A DNA stretch of 60,000 bases from Acanthaster planci. Lineage: Eukaryota; Echinodermata; Asteroidea; Valvatida; Acanthasteridae. The notes beneath the pieces are model-generated. The model saw only the letters and a list, made by a program, of their open reading frames with translations. It ran no database searches and was not told the DNA's origin. This document shows positions 25,723 through 38,526 of this stretch, one piece after another. Numbering within the stretch: position 1 is the stretch's first letter; every line of letters starts with the position of its first letter. The DNA lies in contig NW_019091470.1 in the NCBI RefSeq assembly GCF_001949145.1, forward strand, positions 550,810 through 610,809. Direction: 5' to 3'. Made by a program: the position numbers and the translations under genes.

Positions 25723-25824
25723 CAGTACACCGTCTCGTTTCACAACGGTAATTTGATAAAACGTGTCTTCCGCATAGTCAATAAACGCAAAGAAATCTTT
25801 TCTGATTGAGTTAAGCGTCAGTGC
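25723..25824 (-). CDS. Candidate internal exon, unrecognised gene
   Basis: 102 nt after TTGTTCTGTTTATTGCAG and before CTG|GTATATG. Only frame 0 is open: ALTLNSIRKDFFAFIDYAED, then TFYQITVVKRDGVL. The composition is protein-like but I recognise no domain. Entry phase 0 matches the exit of 26288-26348. Confidence 0.35.
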
Positions 25825-26287
25825 CTGCAATAAACAGAACAAACTTAATTTACAGCTTGCAAATTTACAGTTGACACACACACGAAAGCAACCAAGATCA
25901 GGTGTTCTGAAAGAGAACATCGCTGGCGTCAATGCCAAACTTCAATAGGGTAAAGTTACTACAGATGTGAAGTAAAGTAGAGTTACGACAGATGCATGCT
26001 CGGAGAGTCACCTTTACGGACGCAAGAAGTAATAAATTATCATCAAAAGTACGATAATTGTTATCTGAGCGGGCACGTGTTCAGAAAGACTTTTTTTTCA
26101 AAAGCTGTGTTGGGAAACATTTTCTGCGATCTTAGGAATCAACACAGCTCCGAGGAGGAGGCAAAATAAACATGGCTGCACTTCACTGCCCGGTCTCCAG
26201 CCATCCCCGGCCGTTATCGAATTTTGACGACACTTTATCATTCACGTGTTCAAATTGGGTTTATACACCACACAGCGCGCGGCTTAC

Positions 26288-26348
26288 TTGCACAGCAAAC
26301 ATCTCACGCACGGGCGTGAAGGGAGTGACTTCGTGTGTACTCGGTTTG
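26288..26348 (-). CDS. Candidate internal exon, unrecognised gene
   Basis: 61 nt after a strong pyrimidine tract and acceptor (CATCCTGTATTTCTTAAG) and before the donor CAA|GTAAGC. In the frame leaving in phase 0 it reads KPSTHEVTPFTPVREMFAVQ. It would join in frame to 25723-25824. Confidence 0.3.
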
Positions 26349-26999
26349 CTTAAGAAATACAGGATGAAAAACAAAACACTTTCCACGCGTGTATGTTTGT
26401 GAGGTCCAGGTTCTGTAAACTTTATGAAAAAGACAAGAAAATAGTCCCATGGTGTATGTGACTATTCCCTATAGCCTTCCAAAAATCACACGTTAAGCAC
26501 TAACCATGTACTGGAACCCTTCCAATGTACATAGGCTATTATAGAGTATTACATTCTTATACGTCTATGTGAAATAGCTGGGTGCATTTGGTTTCACAGT
26601 GCTAAAGACAATTTTCAAACTGGTAAACCTCGCTGATAATATAGGTTTTCTCGGCTATGTTAACAAAATTTTCATTCCAATTCACAAATCTGTACTTTCG
26701 ATTTCGTCCTCTATCGATGCAGAGCAGGTGCAGTGTTTAATTTTCGAAAATTGTCAGACAATTTCAAATGTTAATCAATCTAAGCATGACCACCAATTTG
26801 ACAGAGAATTATTCTAAATCATCTCGCTTTCTGCATGCGTTATTAAGAAAACAAATTCGTCTTGTGTCGAACATTTTGATCATTCGCGCTATTTTGACAA
26901 ACCTCTCTGCAACTGTTCTGTGATCGGTGAACTTTGTTCTCTTCCTTGATATTGGGAAATTTATGTGTGGGCCTAATTCGCTCTTTTTGAAATAACACG

Positions 27000-27140
27000 A
27001 ACAACAACAACCACAAAGACCACAATAACCATAACCCTAACAACCACTGCAGCTAACCAGCAACCAACCACAACCACCACAATCACAACAAAACCGAAAC
27101 CACATCAAACACAATAATCACAACTACGCAACAACCAAAA
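27000..27140. repeat. Low-complexity A/C-rich tract
   Basis: Degenerate ACAACC/ACAACA array, almost free of G and T on the plus strand. A Leu-rich open frame on the other strand is an artefact of this composition. Confidence 0.8.
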
Positions 27141-28740
27141 AACAACAAACACCATCCCGAATAACTGATTCGCCATTCAGAGATATTTGGCTCAACGAAA
27201 ACAAGCTACACACACAAACACAACAAATAAAACCGTTTCTTGGCATAGATGCAAATAGATTTGTCACTTTGTAGAGAAACGAGTCCGTGGGGAAGTTTCC
27301 GTAACTCGTGAGCCTAATTGAAACTGCTTAATAAAAACAATTTATCGACAGTATTAAGGCGTTGCGAGGTGCTCCCCATTCAGACACGAAAATAAATATT
27401 TCATCGGTCAACATTTTTTTTCGTCTCTGGCTTTGAACACCACATTTGAGGGGGGAAAAATCGCTGAGCAAACATACAAGCCGACACGACTGCAGCTGTC
27501 TGCGCGTGTTGACCCGGACATATTGCAGGGACGATCGCCGATGCGCACAGGACTCCCGAAATTCTCAGCGGGGAAGGGAAAACTTGATTAGTTGCCGAAT
27601 GTTGGCATGGGGCCCGGGGCGTATGTGCTCACCCGAGTAAATTAGAGGCGGGGGCTTAAGGGGAGAAAAGAAAAAGGGGGAAAAACAAAAAGTAATATGC
27701 AAGCGTAATTTTTTGGAAAAACAGTTCTGGTCGACGTACTTGAAAAAGTCCTTACTAGATGAGATAGGCAAACATTCTCCAGCAATTCAAAATTGTTTTC
27801 AAATCTTACAGAGAGCACAGCAGAAAGGACCACGGTGTGTTTAAGTAATGAATCGCTTTCGTCTAGCACGAATCAATGAGGTAATGAAGTCATTCATGTC
27901 ATACATTTTGAGCAATGCCATCTCGCGGTAAACCTATAGAGGGTTTGCATGGCTGCCATCTTGCAGGTCATTGCTTTTGATCAACAGGGTACGCACAAAG
28001 AAGGTTAGTGGAACAACAGAATTGCCCTACAAGATGGCTACCACGTAAAGCCTCTATTTGTTCTCATTTCAAAATCGTGATCATTTTAAAGTGTTGTTTG
28101 CTTATTCACTGAATATCACCCACACATCCCGAATTGTATATCGACATAGCGCCTCCAAGCACGTTATCTTTGTACGGGTAAGTTATAAGATCTATTGTCT
28201 GCTGGGGAAACATGCTGTTAGCTGTTGTTCTGAAAATATTATTGTCGTGGGCCAGATAGGCTATTTTCTTGTGCTGGCTGTTAGAGTGATTTGCCTTTTA
28301 CTAGGGGCACTGCTGTTGTGCCATCACCTCACTAAACAGACCACTGGAATGAATTGATGTCTTTAAAACTTCGTGAAGGAAGTACTGGCGTCGCAGAGCT
28401 TTGTGGGATACATTTGTTGCCATAAGCAATGCACGTCGTACATTCGTCGAGGAATGCGTGGTTTTAAAACAATATTTGAAGACGTCTTGTTTAAACTCCA
28501 TGCAAATTTTTAGCATTTCAAATTGTTAGCATTTTGCATCGTGTAAGAGTCTTGTGTAATATACAAGCAAACAGTACGCCTACATGCCAAGGGTGAATTA
28601 ATCTGTTATACTTATAAATGTAAATAAAATAATTATACCACATAAATAAAAGCAACGCTTGTCATTCTATCACCTTACTTTAATTTGACAAAAGTCGCTT
28701 ATGCGCACACATGAAATTATGCACTTTCATTTTTGATTCA

Positions 28741-28886
28741 CAATAGTGCGCAACCAAGAGTTTACAACGCGTTGGCAAATCTCAATGCGCGAAATCTGTC
28801 GATCCAATGGGCGGTTGGAAAGGGTCGATAAATTTCGCGCTTTGTGATTGGCCAACGCGTTGTAAACTCTTGGTGGCGTACTATTG
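28741..28886. mobile_element. Short MITE-like palindromic element
   Basis: Terminal CAATAGT/ACTATTG and long arms sharing CCAAGAGTTTACAACGCGTTGG; total 146 bp. A 3-bp direct repeat TCA flanks both ends and may be the target-site duplication. No ORF belongs to the element. Confidence 0.7.
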
Positions 28887-30357
28887 TCAATCGCCCGTAC
28901 TGCATGGTACAAGTCCTGTTTTTTTTTTGCCATGCAAGCATCCATCATCCAATGCTTTTGGGATTACACGTTAAAGGCATCCCCATGAAGCAACAAACGA
29001 ACCGTGCAAGCGCTGACCTGCGTTCCTGCTTAAACAAACTCAATCCAATGAGGAGTCGAAGAGAGTACGTTGTGTAGCCCAAATTCTTAAGCTCGTCCAG
29101 GCACCCTGAGAGAATAGCGGGCCGATCGCAAGTTACCTCTCGACAGGATCTGTCTGGATTGCCAGGCGCAGTCAATTTGGGGGGAAAACAAACAAGCACA
29201 GAAAAAGAAACAACATCCGCCTGACAAATCCGTGGAAACAAATCACATGGCGGCAACAATATAACCTGGAAGGGAGGGAGACAGAATTAGCAGGCCAGGG
29301 GGACACTTTTACCTGGGCCATTCTATTCCCATGGACAGTGTGGCCAAGGGTACAAATTTATCGTCCACAATGTAGTTGGTGATGACGCAAATATCACTAC
29401 AATTAATCGGTCCTTTTAAAATAGATATAATTACTTACACAAAAAAACAAACTGCGTAAAAAACAAGAAGTACATACAGTTATGATTACATGTATTTTGG
29501 TACTGTTTTGTTGTGATTCTGCAGTTTAGTATTGCTATTAACCTTTGACAAAACTGCAAATTGAGTTGAGTGGATCTGAAAAGAAACAGATTTTTGCTGG
29601 CTTAACTTTAGAAACTCAAAATGTCCAATCAAAATAAGCCAATCTTGGTAGAAACAACGTGATTAAATATGTCAATTGAAGACGGGTGTTCTGAGAGAAG
29701 TTGGAATGATCATTGCTGGTTACGATCCGAAAACAAGGGAAACGACATGCATGCCGTGGCGCATGGTACCGCAAATCACGTTTATCTGTTCACTGTGTGG
29801 TGGTGTTCAGATTTCAGTTGACAGAAATTCCAGGAGGTTAAAAAAAAAGTGGAGCACGTTGTAAAATCCACGAAAACGCCTTGAGAATTTCAGAGGCGTG
29901 ACTACAGGCGTGCCTGCGTCCCAAGCCATCTTAAGAGTAAGTGCCTGGAGTGTTTGTCGCTTTAATAATAGCCTCCTCACGAAAACAGACAAGTGAGCTT
30001 TCGGCAACATGAAGGAAACATGTCCTTCGGTGTGATATCTAGGGTTGATTATGACTGTATTTACGCGTCGTTCCCGCGGGGGCTCACCGACTGCCCCAGA
30101 GTCGGTCTCGCTTTCCAAACAGGACCGAGCTGCTGGTCTGAAATTCTTCTGCAGGCGGCGGGCCCGCCGTCCTGCGGCCTCAGCTCAAGCAAGACTGAAA
30201 ACGGGTCACCCGGGCGCCTCCCTCTGCATGGGGGGGGGGGGTTGTGCCTCCCCTACTAATTGGCAAAACGTCCAGCGGGCTTGATCGAAGGTAAACTCGG
30301 ACCGACAGCCGTGCATGCCCCATCGCCACAACTCCAGCTTTCGGTAACTGGACTTAA

Positions 30358-30639
30358 AAAGGTGGGGATAACATAGATGTGCCTCTCGCACCAGAAATAT
30401 TATCTCTCGGCAAAATCTACAAGGATAGCGGGGACACCATCGGAAGAACCGGGAACGGCCGGGGTTCAACGTACACCGGCTCACCACAACTCGCCAACCT
30501 TTACCACCCTCTGTCCCAGTTGCACTGCTGGGAGAGTTTCAAGTGGATCACGTTCGTGGATCTTCGCTGGTACGACCAAGCTGCTACCAATGTGACTTTT
30601 TCCAAGGAATTACAGATCATAAAAGATCATGGATGGTGA
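30358..30639 (+). other. Open frame of 93 codons, unrecognised; possibly fortuitous
   Basis: Open from a TAA at 30355 to a TGA at 30639. It contains VPLAPEILSLGKIYKDSGDT and later CWESFKWITFVDLRWYDQ. The GC-richer context (30060-30550) makes open frames likely by chance, and no family was recognised. Confidence 0.15.
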
Positions 30640-31139
30640 CAGCTGCGATGTGCGAGGACAAAGTTACGTGATCCAAAAATACTTTTAGGAAACACATCAA
30701 CAGTATCAGAAGTGCATGTTTAACCCTCAAACGGGGTCAGGAAGAAACTGGCAACAGTAAATTTTTCCTAATAACATACTTTTTTCATATGCCAAACCTC
30801 TCTCAGGTTCGTAGTCTGACGTCAAGCTCAAAATTTGGCGGTTTTCATTATGGCTTTTGTTTTACAAAATTTGAATGGACGTTCCCAAGAAATGTAATGC
30901 AAGTTCGTTATTACATAAAAATGAAGAAAACTTTCCATTTTTAGACTGAGGTGTAAAATACCCAGTGAAACCAAAATATTTGCAGACGCTTTGCCTACTT
31001 CAGCTGAGACCTTGCAGACATTAAAAAATGGATCTCTTAGTTCCTACAAAGTGTCAATCGAATCTGATCTCTGCAAAGTCGAGACACTCCCTAGTTGCAA
31101 AGCACAGATAGTCTTTCTGTAACAGGCGTAAAAGCTCGC

Positions 31140-31700
31140 CTCTTTAAAAGTCGCATTAAAGTAATGACCGGATCCAACTGATCCGTTCAGCAATATGCAC
31201 GGAGGGCATTTTTCACCCCTCATAACGATTGTGTCTCCGCATCAGTCGTCACGCACTCGACTTTCCCGACGGAAAGCAATCGCTTAACTCCGGGATTAAT
31301 TCGTCTCTGGGACGCAGATCGTATAGGCTGACATCGTGATAGGACTTAAACACTGAGAATGCTAAGAATACCAGCAGCCCGGTTTACGATACTGCGTTCA
31401 CCGGACAGCCCATTTACCTAGCGACAATTTTCGCCGGGGATTACGCTTGCTTTTTTATCCTCGACCGGAGCTTGTCTGATTTGAGGGCTTGTGATATTTA
31501 CATGCATAAATGACTCCATCTCCATTCAATGATATTAACAGGCCGGTGATCGATCGTCATGTTTCCCGCTCTTCGCAATGACCTGCACTTTAAATTGGTG
31601 TATAAACAAGGAAGAGCCTGCATTAATCGGCAGGGTATGGTTTAGTTCGAGGTCCGCTGGGTCAGTTTTTGAACCGATTTGATTAGACTGTTCGGCTGCT
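31140..31700. promoter_or_regulatory. Candidate cis-regulatory block
   Basis: Dense developmental-type motifs in non-repetitive sequence: GGGATTAA and GGGGATTACG (Otx-like), ATGCATAAATGA (POU/AP-1-like), TGACCTGCA (nuclear-receptor half site), GATCGATCG, TAAACAAGGAAG (Fox/Ets-like). All six frames are interrupted. Inference only. Confidence 0.25.
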
Positions 31701-31769
31701 TTAATTCTTTGAGCGCCAACTGCAATAAATGTGGGTGTGGTTGGTTTGAGTCACCGTGTTTGGCTTTGC

Positions 31770-32015
31770 ACTTCAGTTTCGTTGAATTGTGGTCTTGGCT
31801 CTGTAGTTTTCTTCAGGTTTATGTTTATCTTAATGTTCTTTGGCCTGAAGCATGATATTCGGTTCTGAAAGGAAGCCACTCCATCGCAGGCTGCTGTCTG
31901 ATGTTCATTAATTTTATACCAATGGGGTGAGGGAGAAGCAGGGTAAAGTAGCCTGCCCTGGAACACAATAAAATGGCCTGCAACTGGATTCGAACCCCTG
32001 ACCTTCTAATCATGT
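31770..32015 (-). mobile_element. tRNA-derived SINE-like fragment, 5'-truncated
   Basis: A tRNA 3'-half-like segment on the minus strand with a B box (GGTTCGAATCC, 31996-31986), preceded by GAAGGTCAGG. A non-tRNA body follows. No A box and no complete cloverleaf, so it is not a tRNA gene. Confidence 0.45.
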
Positions 32016-32404
32016 TCCAGCTGTAAATAACAAAATGGACACTGACGCTTCTTACGGAAACAAGATTGCCAAAAACTTGAATGAGCTATGCAACATCATG
32101 ATATTTCAATAAATTGTCCGTGCTACCTGGGTCGTGAATGAAAACAAAAACGCCACGACTCAGATATTGCACCTGAGATTAGAGGCTCTCTGCAGGCTAG
32201 ATGCACGTAACCCTACCAGGCGGCATGGCGATTGAGTTAATACACAATCATGTTTACAAAGATTGGTAACTTTTAGACAGTGGGAACTTCACCGTGTGAG
32301 CTTTTGGGTTTTTAAGCGAAATATTCAAAACTGTAGTATATCTGTGTGGAGAAAGTGTGTGAAAACAAAAAAGTACCTTTTTAATGTGCCTCGAGCTTGA
32401 CAAA

Positions 32405-32575
32405 AAGAGGGCGCCATTTTCTTAGGGACGGGGGCTCCTTTGGTACTTACTGAACTTCGCTGGTTCACGAACGACTATCAAATGTACGCGTTACGGTAGC
32501 ATCCCTACCAACAAAATGAACACTCCGGACTCACATGGCTCTTTTCAACCGATGACGGGGTGCTTCTGCTCGAGG
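32405..32575 (+). repeat. Dispersed repeat, copy 2 of 3
   Basis: Same family as 3951-4130 and 43839-44025. It contains TCGCTGGTTCACGAACGACT, ACCAACAAAATGA and GGCTCTTTTCAACCGATGA. No terminal repeats or target-site duplication were recognised. Confidence 0.7.
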
Positions 32576-35500
32576 CGGATAGCCCAGCCCGATGACGCCC
32601 TTACAAGATATGCGGGCCTCAAGTGGGCAAATCGGCCTTACCATAGTGCGTAGTACATACGCATAGGCAAAAGTAGTGGCTTTATTTGTGTCTGACCAAC
32701 ACTTCTAGGCAATAAACATGCGGTGGTGTCAGAAAGCCTGTCTCTTGCAAATGTTAAAAGTCACCTGGTCCATCCCACGCCACGCGCCAAATTCCGGGCT
32801 CCGTTAGCAACACTGTCCCCAGCTAATTATCGCAACCCGCACGGTGATGCATCAAGGAGCCCATAAGGCACCGCGGTGTCGCGCGGCGCAGACAGGAGTC
32901 ACTTCAAGCCAACATCCCATCACCTAAGTAGAAATGAGCCCGCGTATACACAGTCCGGAGAAAAAAGACTCTAGCTTGTTGGAGTGCAGTGCTACCCGTA
33001 ATAACAATGGGAATACCCTCGCTGTTGATGTTGTCCGCTCTAATTAGAACGCTCTGAATACAACGTCAGATTCCAACGTACTTAACAGCCGTTTTCCTGG
33101 CGACGCAAACATCTGCCCAGTGCGGCAGGATGACAGCGGACAGTTCTAATTTCGAGGTCAGAGTCGTTTCCCCTCGAAATAAAGACCAACTCTAACATCA
33201 TTACAGTTGCACTTACGTCATCTGATGATAACGGCTCAAACTTTTCATGGTCCAGATTAAACTAGGCCATTCGATAAATGTTCACTGTGTGTGCTTTCAT
33301 GAGGAACAGACGACTGTAATAGAGACCACAACCTTCGTATACCACATCAGACATTGATTAGGCCCCAAGCGGAGATCCATGACTTTTTCGAGGACATTAC
33401 TCTAAAAATTATCAATACATCATATTCATGAAAGTACTCCGTCTTCAGTCCAAAGTCGTATTTTCATTTCCTTATTTTCATTACATTTCCGCTTTGAAAG
33501 CTTGCACGCAAGGAAAAGATTCTGCCTATACAAGACTGTCCTATGAACAACGACACGTGAACGTGGACTTAGGACCTGTCCTCATGTACGTTTGAAGACA
33601 GAGCAGTATATTGAGAGAGTTGCAACTGTTGGAACCAAAATGGAGGATTATAATGTGTCATTTGATAGTGCACATGGACAGTTGGTACAATTGGTGCGAA
33701 CTCTACCTATAATACCTATAATGAACAACACTTTGGTTCTAACTTCTGGACTTGTCGCTATTCTACAAATGGCTCTGTATAAGGCAGGCAACAACACCCT
33801 TAAGGACTCCGAAGTTGTATTACTTACTAGATTCTTTAAATCTTTACACCAGAAAGAACCATACATCTCACCGCCTCTTAGCCGGGCAGCATCTGCCGTA
33901 AGATCTCGGGAATTCCATCTTCATGAATCTCGGCATGTATGTAAAACAAACAGATTATCAGTACATCTAGGAAGCCTCGCCTCTGCTATTGCTGTAATTT
34001 ACAGTTAATGCGGTGACACGTGTTGCCCTGTACATTGAATGGATTTCACTGGGAATCAGTCTTGGGAAAGTTGACACTCCGCGAGGACTATTATTCAAGC
34101 TTTCCAGATTAAAAATGACAAAAGATGGGCCTAGTTGCTTGGGTTAGAGGATAGTTTAATAAGTGAAACACTTCTCAGCCGTGTTTTATCATCCGTTGAA
34201 AACCAACCACGTGGCGGGCTCTGGACCAGTCGCAGTGCTAAAAGTGTCGGCGACATTTTGTAAAATCAACTTTTAAGGTAAAGCTTGAACTGCAGGCAAT
34301 AGGCACAATTCAACCAGAAGGGGATAAAGAACCTTACTCGCGCGTGGTGCATCCTTTTCGAACTCAAACCGTTCGGGAATTGCACTTTTTTTTCTTCTTT
34401 TATCGTTGCCCATTTATATTACTCAAGTTTTGATCGCTTCACTTCGGTTAAACATGTTGCCATTGTTTTCTGTCCGGCATTAGGTTTCTTATATCGGATA
34501 GCACTTCCATTTATTTTTGGCATTAGCCAAATTAAAAAGGCGGCAACAGTACGATAAAGTGAAGGCCATCGTTTCGTGTGGATAGTGGAAAGCTCGTTTG
34601 TTTTTAAAAGGCATAGTGACGCCAGTGACGCGTTACCTGTACCACGGAGTTTTCCACTGCGAGTCTGGAGTGCACTCGAGCGAGCTACCACAGATGCATC
34701 ATATCAATTGAAATGTCTAATTCCCGTTCATATAGACGCGCATTACCATCATCACCATCAAATTAACAGCTCTGGATACAGGCATGGGAGTTCCTGCCTA
34801 CCAATCCGATCAGACTAGCTGGATGTTCCAGACAGAGAGAAAAAAACTTTATAGTACAGGAGAGAAAGAAGAGATACCGGTACATTGCATCTTAATGTCT
34901 CGTATTAACAACCGATCCGACTCCCCACCGCTGTTAATAAACGAGGCTTTTCCAACAAAATGCCACGGCACAAAGCGCGCTGGTAATATAATACAGTTTA
35001 GCTGACGTGCAAAGTGTAGTGGTTGAGGGAAAAGGATTAGTACTGAGACTGTCCTGGAGGAGAGGTTTCTTTTACTTCACAATACGTGGCCTTGAACTTC
35101 ATTTTATTCAAGAAAAAACGCTCAATTTGACGCATCATCGACTTGTTACACACATTAGCGTGGCACGCATAACATTTAAGATACTCAGGATTGTTTCTCA
35201 GTGTAAATTTTGTTTGATTTCTTTACTAAATCTGAGGATATCCAATCTTTTCAAAATGTGATTAACAGTTAGGGGAGTTCATGGATCGCAGCTAAAAAAC
35301 GCAGGAAAGTGTTCCCAGCGCACATGAGGCGTATTAATATCCGCACATTACGTAGCCGTATATCGGTTTGGTGTGGCTGGGTTTGTTTATGTGTTACACT
35401 GAAAAATCATCTGCTGTCTACCAGAGGGGCTAATTAAGTACGTTGTGTTGTGTTTAAAATGCCTGAACGCCCCTCTTCCGGACACAATTACAAGACATCC

Positions 35501-37605
35501 GTATGGCCGTAGGCCTTTAAGAAGGAAAAGGGCGAATTGACGGGAATGACTTTAACTCAAAAATCTGTGCATGAAACATACTGGTAACAATTTTCGGCAT
35601 AGTGCATAGCCGTGTGTACGGCTGAAAAGGCATTTCGATGTGTTTATAACTGACTGCAAAGTAGAAACGCCAAATTTTTGACATTCTTGCCAGCAACTTT
35701 TACAGGCCATCCTCTTTTGGCGCCGTTTTTCCGAGAAACCGTTCCGCTTATCACCCACACACCGATGGTACAGCAGGGGCATTCACAACAAGGACATCAA
35801 AATCTCGATCACATTCCGCACGTGCTGTTTTGCATTTGGATCAGATCGTTCACTAAAACGATCCGTGTTCACGCTCAGGTCTGCGATACGCGCAAACTGA
35901 ATCGACGGGCGGCGATAAACCGTTGTTTTGAGTGATTTAGTCTCCTCTCAACAGTCAGCGGCACCGACTCTCTGATACGAGCCTTGGACCGTCCCCATGT
36001 CTTCAGAAAGCTTCGCTTTTAACTCAATATTCGGAAATCATACAACAGGTGTATAGGCCCCATACACTCAGCATATACATGTAAACAACCAAGAAACGTC
36101 CATGCAATAAATGTGCATTTCGCTGGTGTCATATTTCAGAATCGCCCACGCCGCGATCAAATATACTATTCACAATACACGACGATTCATTAAAGGGGCA
36201 ATGACAGGGTTTTTGCTTTAATACCTGTTTGTGCAAAAATCTGTTCCCGGAACTGTGAGGGAACTATTTGACATTCTCTTCTTGGTGGCGTTCATTGAAA
36301 AGCAAATTTTCTCTTTAACTTTCCAACATTTTCCATGCTTTGCTTGATATCTTTGCAGGAAGCCAATTATCAAATTGTGAACCCAAAATTTGCTCATAAA
36401 CTGTGAGAAAAACTTTGCTCAACGGCTTGCTGTCAACAACAAATCAAGTTAAAAATAATTCACCACAGCCAAATATCCAAACGTCTGGTATATGTTAGTG
36501 TATGATCAACTGTAGCACTGAGAATTCTGAACTGACTCATTGACATCCGCTGATGTTACATTTCAGGGTCAACCGCGCCACGATAAAAAAATAATAATGA
36601 AACTACGCCATAAATTTAAAAAAAGACACGCGCACGAGGTCATTTTTCATACTCAATCGTTATTCTCCAAACTTTGGCTAGCACTGCCCCCAGCGTTGAT
36701 ACTTCTTCCTGGTTATAATGCTGCAGTGATGGTGCATTCATAATTTTAACTACAAAACCGGGGCTTATCACTCAATTTAATGATACCTATGATTATAACA
36801 GTTGACAACACCACGGCCTAAATTTCAGCAAGATAAACAAAAACATGGCGCCTTCCTCTCTAAACAAGCGAAGCATATTCCCCTAATCCTCCAACCGTCC
36901 ATTTACGAAGACGCTATTTTTCCAAATGGCATGCCACTCTCTCCTCAACCCAACACCTCATGCCGTCCACTTCATCGTTACGATTTCGCTGTTATGACAG
37001 TCTTGTGCAAAGATCCCTAACCGCCGCATTAAAAGCCCGACCGTATCACCGTCGAAGTGCTCTTAATATTCCCGCCAGGTTTTTCCCCCTTCCCGCCTTG
37101 TGGTTCGCTGTCATGACGGTGACCTACTTTTCCCGCTAATTGCTGTCGTTATTAAGCCCCTTGAGTGGTATATAATCAGCGTAATGACTTCGCGTACCGG
37201 AGGACGGGAGGAAAGCGGAATAATCAAGACTCAATTGCAAAAACGAACATCACTCAACTCTCCATCACTGGATATGAGGCAATTAGTAAAATGCGGCTGT
37301 GAAACCTTTTAAGCTTAAAGGTTCCTCAGATGGATTGTTACACAAACACCTATCTTGCAATTTGTAAACAAAGTACATGCACAGTGAAACACTGTTATAA
37401 CAGGGTCCTAGGGGCTTCACAAGTTACCTTGTTATAATAGTTACCTTGTATTATCAGTAATGGAAAACAAAGAAATTGCGTTGTTTAACTTTTAAAAATA
37501 TCCCATTCTGTTCTAGGTTAAAGGTGATGTAACGCTGTTGCTATGAATCATTGGGTGCGTAATCATCGACAGCAAAGAGGCACAGCAGAAACGTCTGGTA
37601 ATAAG
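32576..37605. other. No gene recognised apart from the open frame at 33592
   Basis: The left part (32800-33250) is GC-richer, with a Sox-like AACAATGG and ATTA cores, and may be regulatory. The rest is AT-rich without repeat ends or exons I can support. Confidence 0.35.
33592..34008 (+). other. Open frame of 138 codons, unrecognised; possibly fortuitous
   Basis: Unusually long for its AT-rich setting. It starts at TTG, with the first ATG about 16 codons in, and has a hydrophobic middle (NNTLVLTSGLVAILQMALYK). No known domain; it may be chance or a relic of a mobile element. Confidence 0.15.
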
Positions 37606-37955
37606 CCTTTTGCGAGTTAAATTTGAATAAAATCTGGTACATTGAGTTCTTTAAACTGACGCGAACATAATAATTTGAATTCTCCATACTTAAGACACTG
37701 TTGCTATACCTCGTGATTCGAGGCAAGCTTTTGCTTAGTTACATGAGAAGCCTTGCAACAATACAGTGTTTTAATAGATAAGAAAGGCACAAAGGAACCA
37801 GTCCATTCCAGACATGGAGGTCGCTGTGCAAAAGCTTGCCCCGAATCACGAGGCATAGCAAAAGTGTCTTTAGCCTGAGTAATTCAAATCGTTATGTTTA
37901 TGTGCAATCAGATAACTAAGTGTCCAAGATATAATTTGAATTTAACTCGCAAAGG
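37606..37955. mobile_element. Foldback element with about 128-bp arms
   Basis: Arms 37606-37734 and 37828-37955. The outer ends share TTTGCGAGTTAAATT and the inner parts share CCTCGTGATTCG and GGCAAGCTTTTGC, with moderate divergence. The loop is about 93 bp. No transposase. Confidence 0.7.
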
Positions 37956-38477
37956 ATGACCTCTAAATTCGCGTATATTAACAGTGAAACACACAAAAAC
38001 TGACAGTGTCCATTCAACCCCCCCCCCAAAAAAAAGTCTGGCAAATTTTGATGTGAATTTCATTCGTCCCAGCGTGTCAGCCAATCGGAGCCCTTCTTTA
38101 AAGAGCAGATCACTGCTATTGATTTGTCAGTAGCTGTTGGCGAATCAGGGTCTGGGGTAGCTACACCTCCGCTGAACATTAAAAAAAACCAAATATTCAA
38201 AGAAAAATGAAATATTCGAGAAATATTCGAACATTCATTTGTTTCCCCCGATTCGAATATATACGTAGGTGTGATGCAGTGAAATAAAAAGGAAACCCAA
38301 AACTCACTTCGTGGAAACCAAAATGCCTTCATTAAATGTAATCCAGAAGAGAAATAATAGTTCAGCTCCCGGTTACCAAGTAAACGGATAAAGTTTTTGT
38401 AATGATTAAAATAATTTCGAGGGTCAATGTTGACAAACAGTTCGCAGTACGACTGAACATCGGATACGCAATCGACT

Positions 38478-38526
38478 TTAAGGCTTAATTTTCGAATAAT
38501 CGATCATTCGTTCGGGCGCAGCCCTA
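38478..38526. mobile_element. hAT-like terminal fragment
   Basis: Read on the minus strand it starts TAGGGCTGCGCCCGAACG and continues into ATCGATTATTCGAA. This resembles hAT terminal repeats. The opposite end was not found, so this is probably a solo or truncated end. Confidence 0.3.

Noticed and set aside
30400-30640. Minus-strand frame around HERDPLETLPAVQLGQ resembling the end of a retroelement integrase
   Set aside because: A single short resemblance without the catalytic region, LTRs or further frames.
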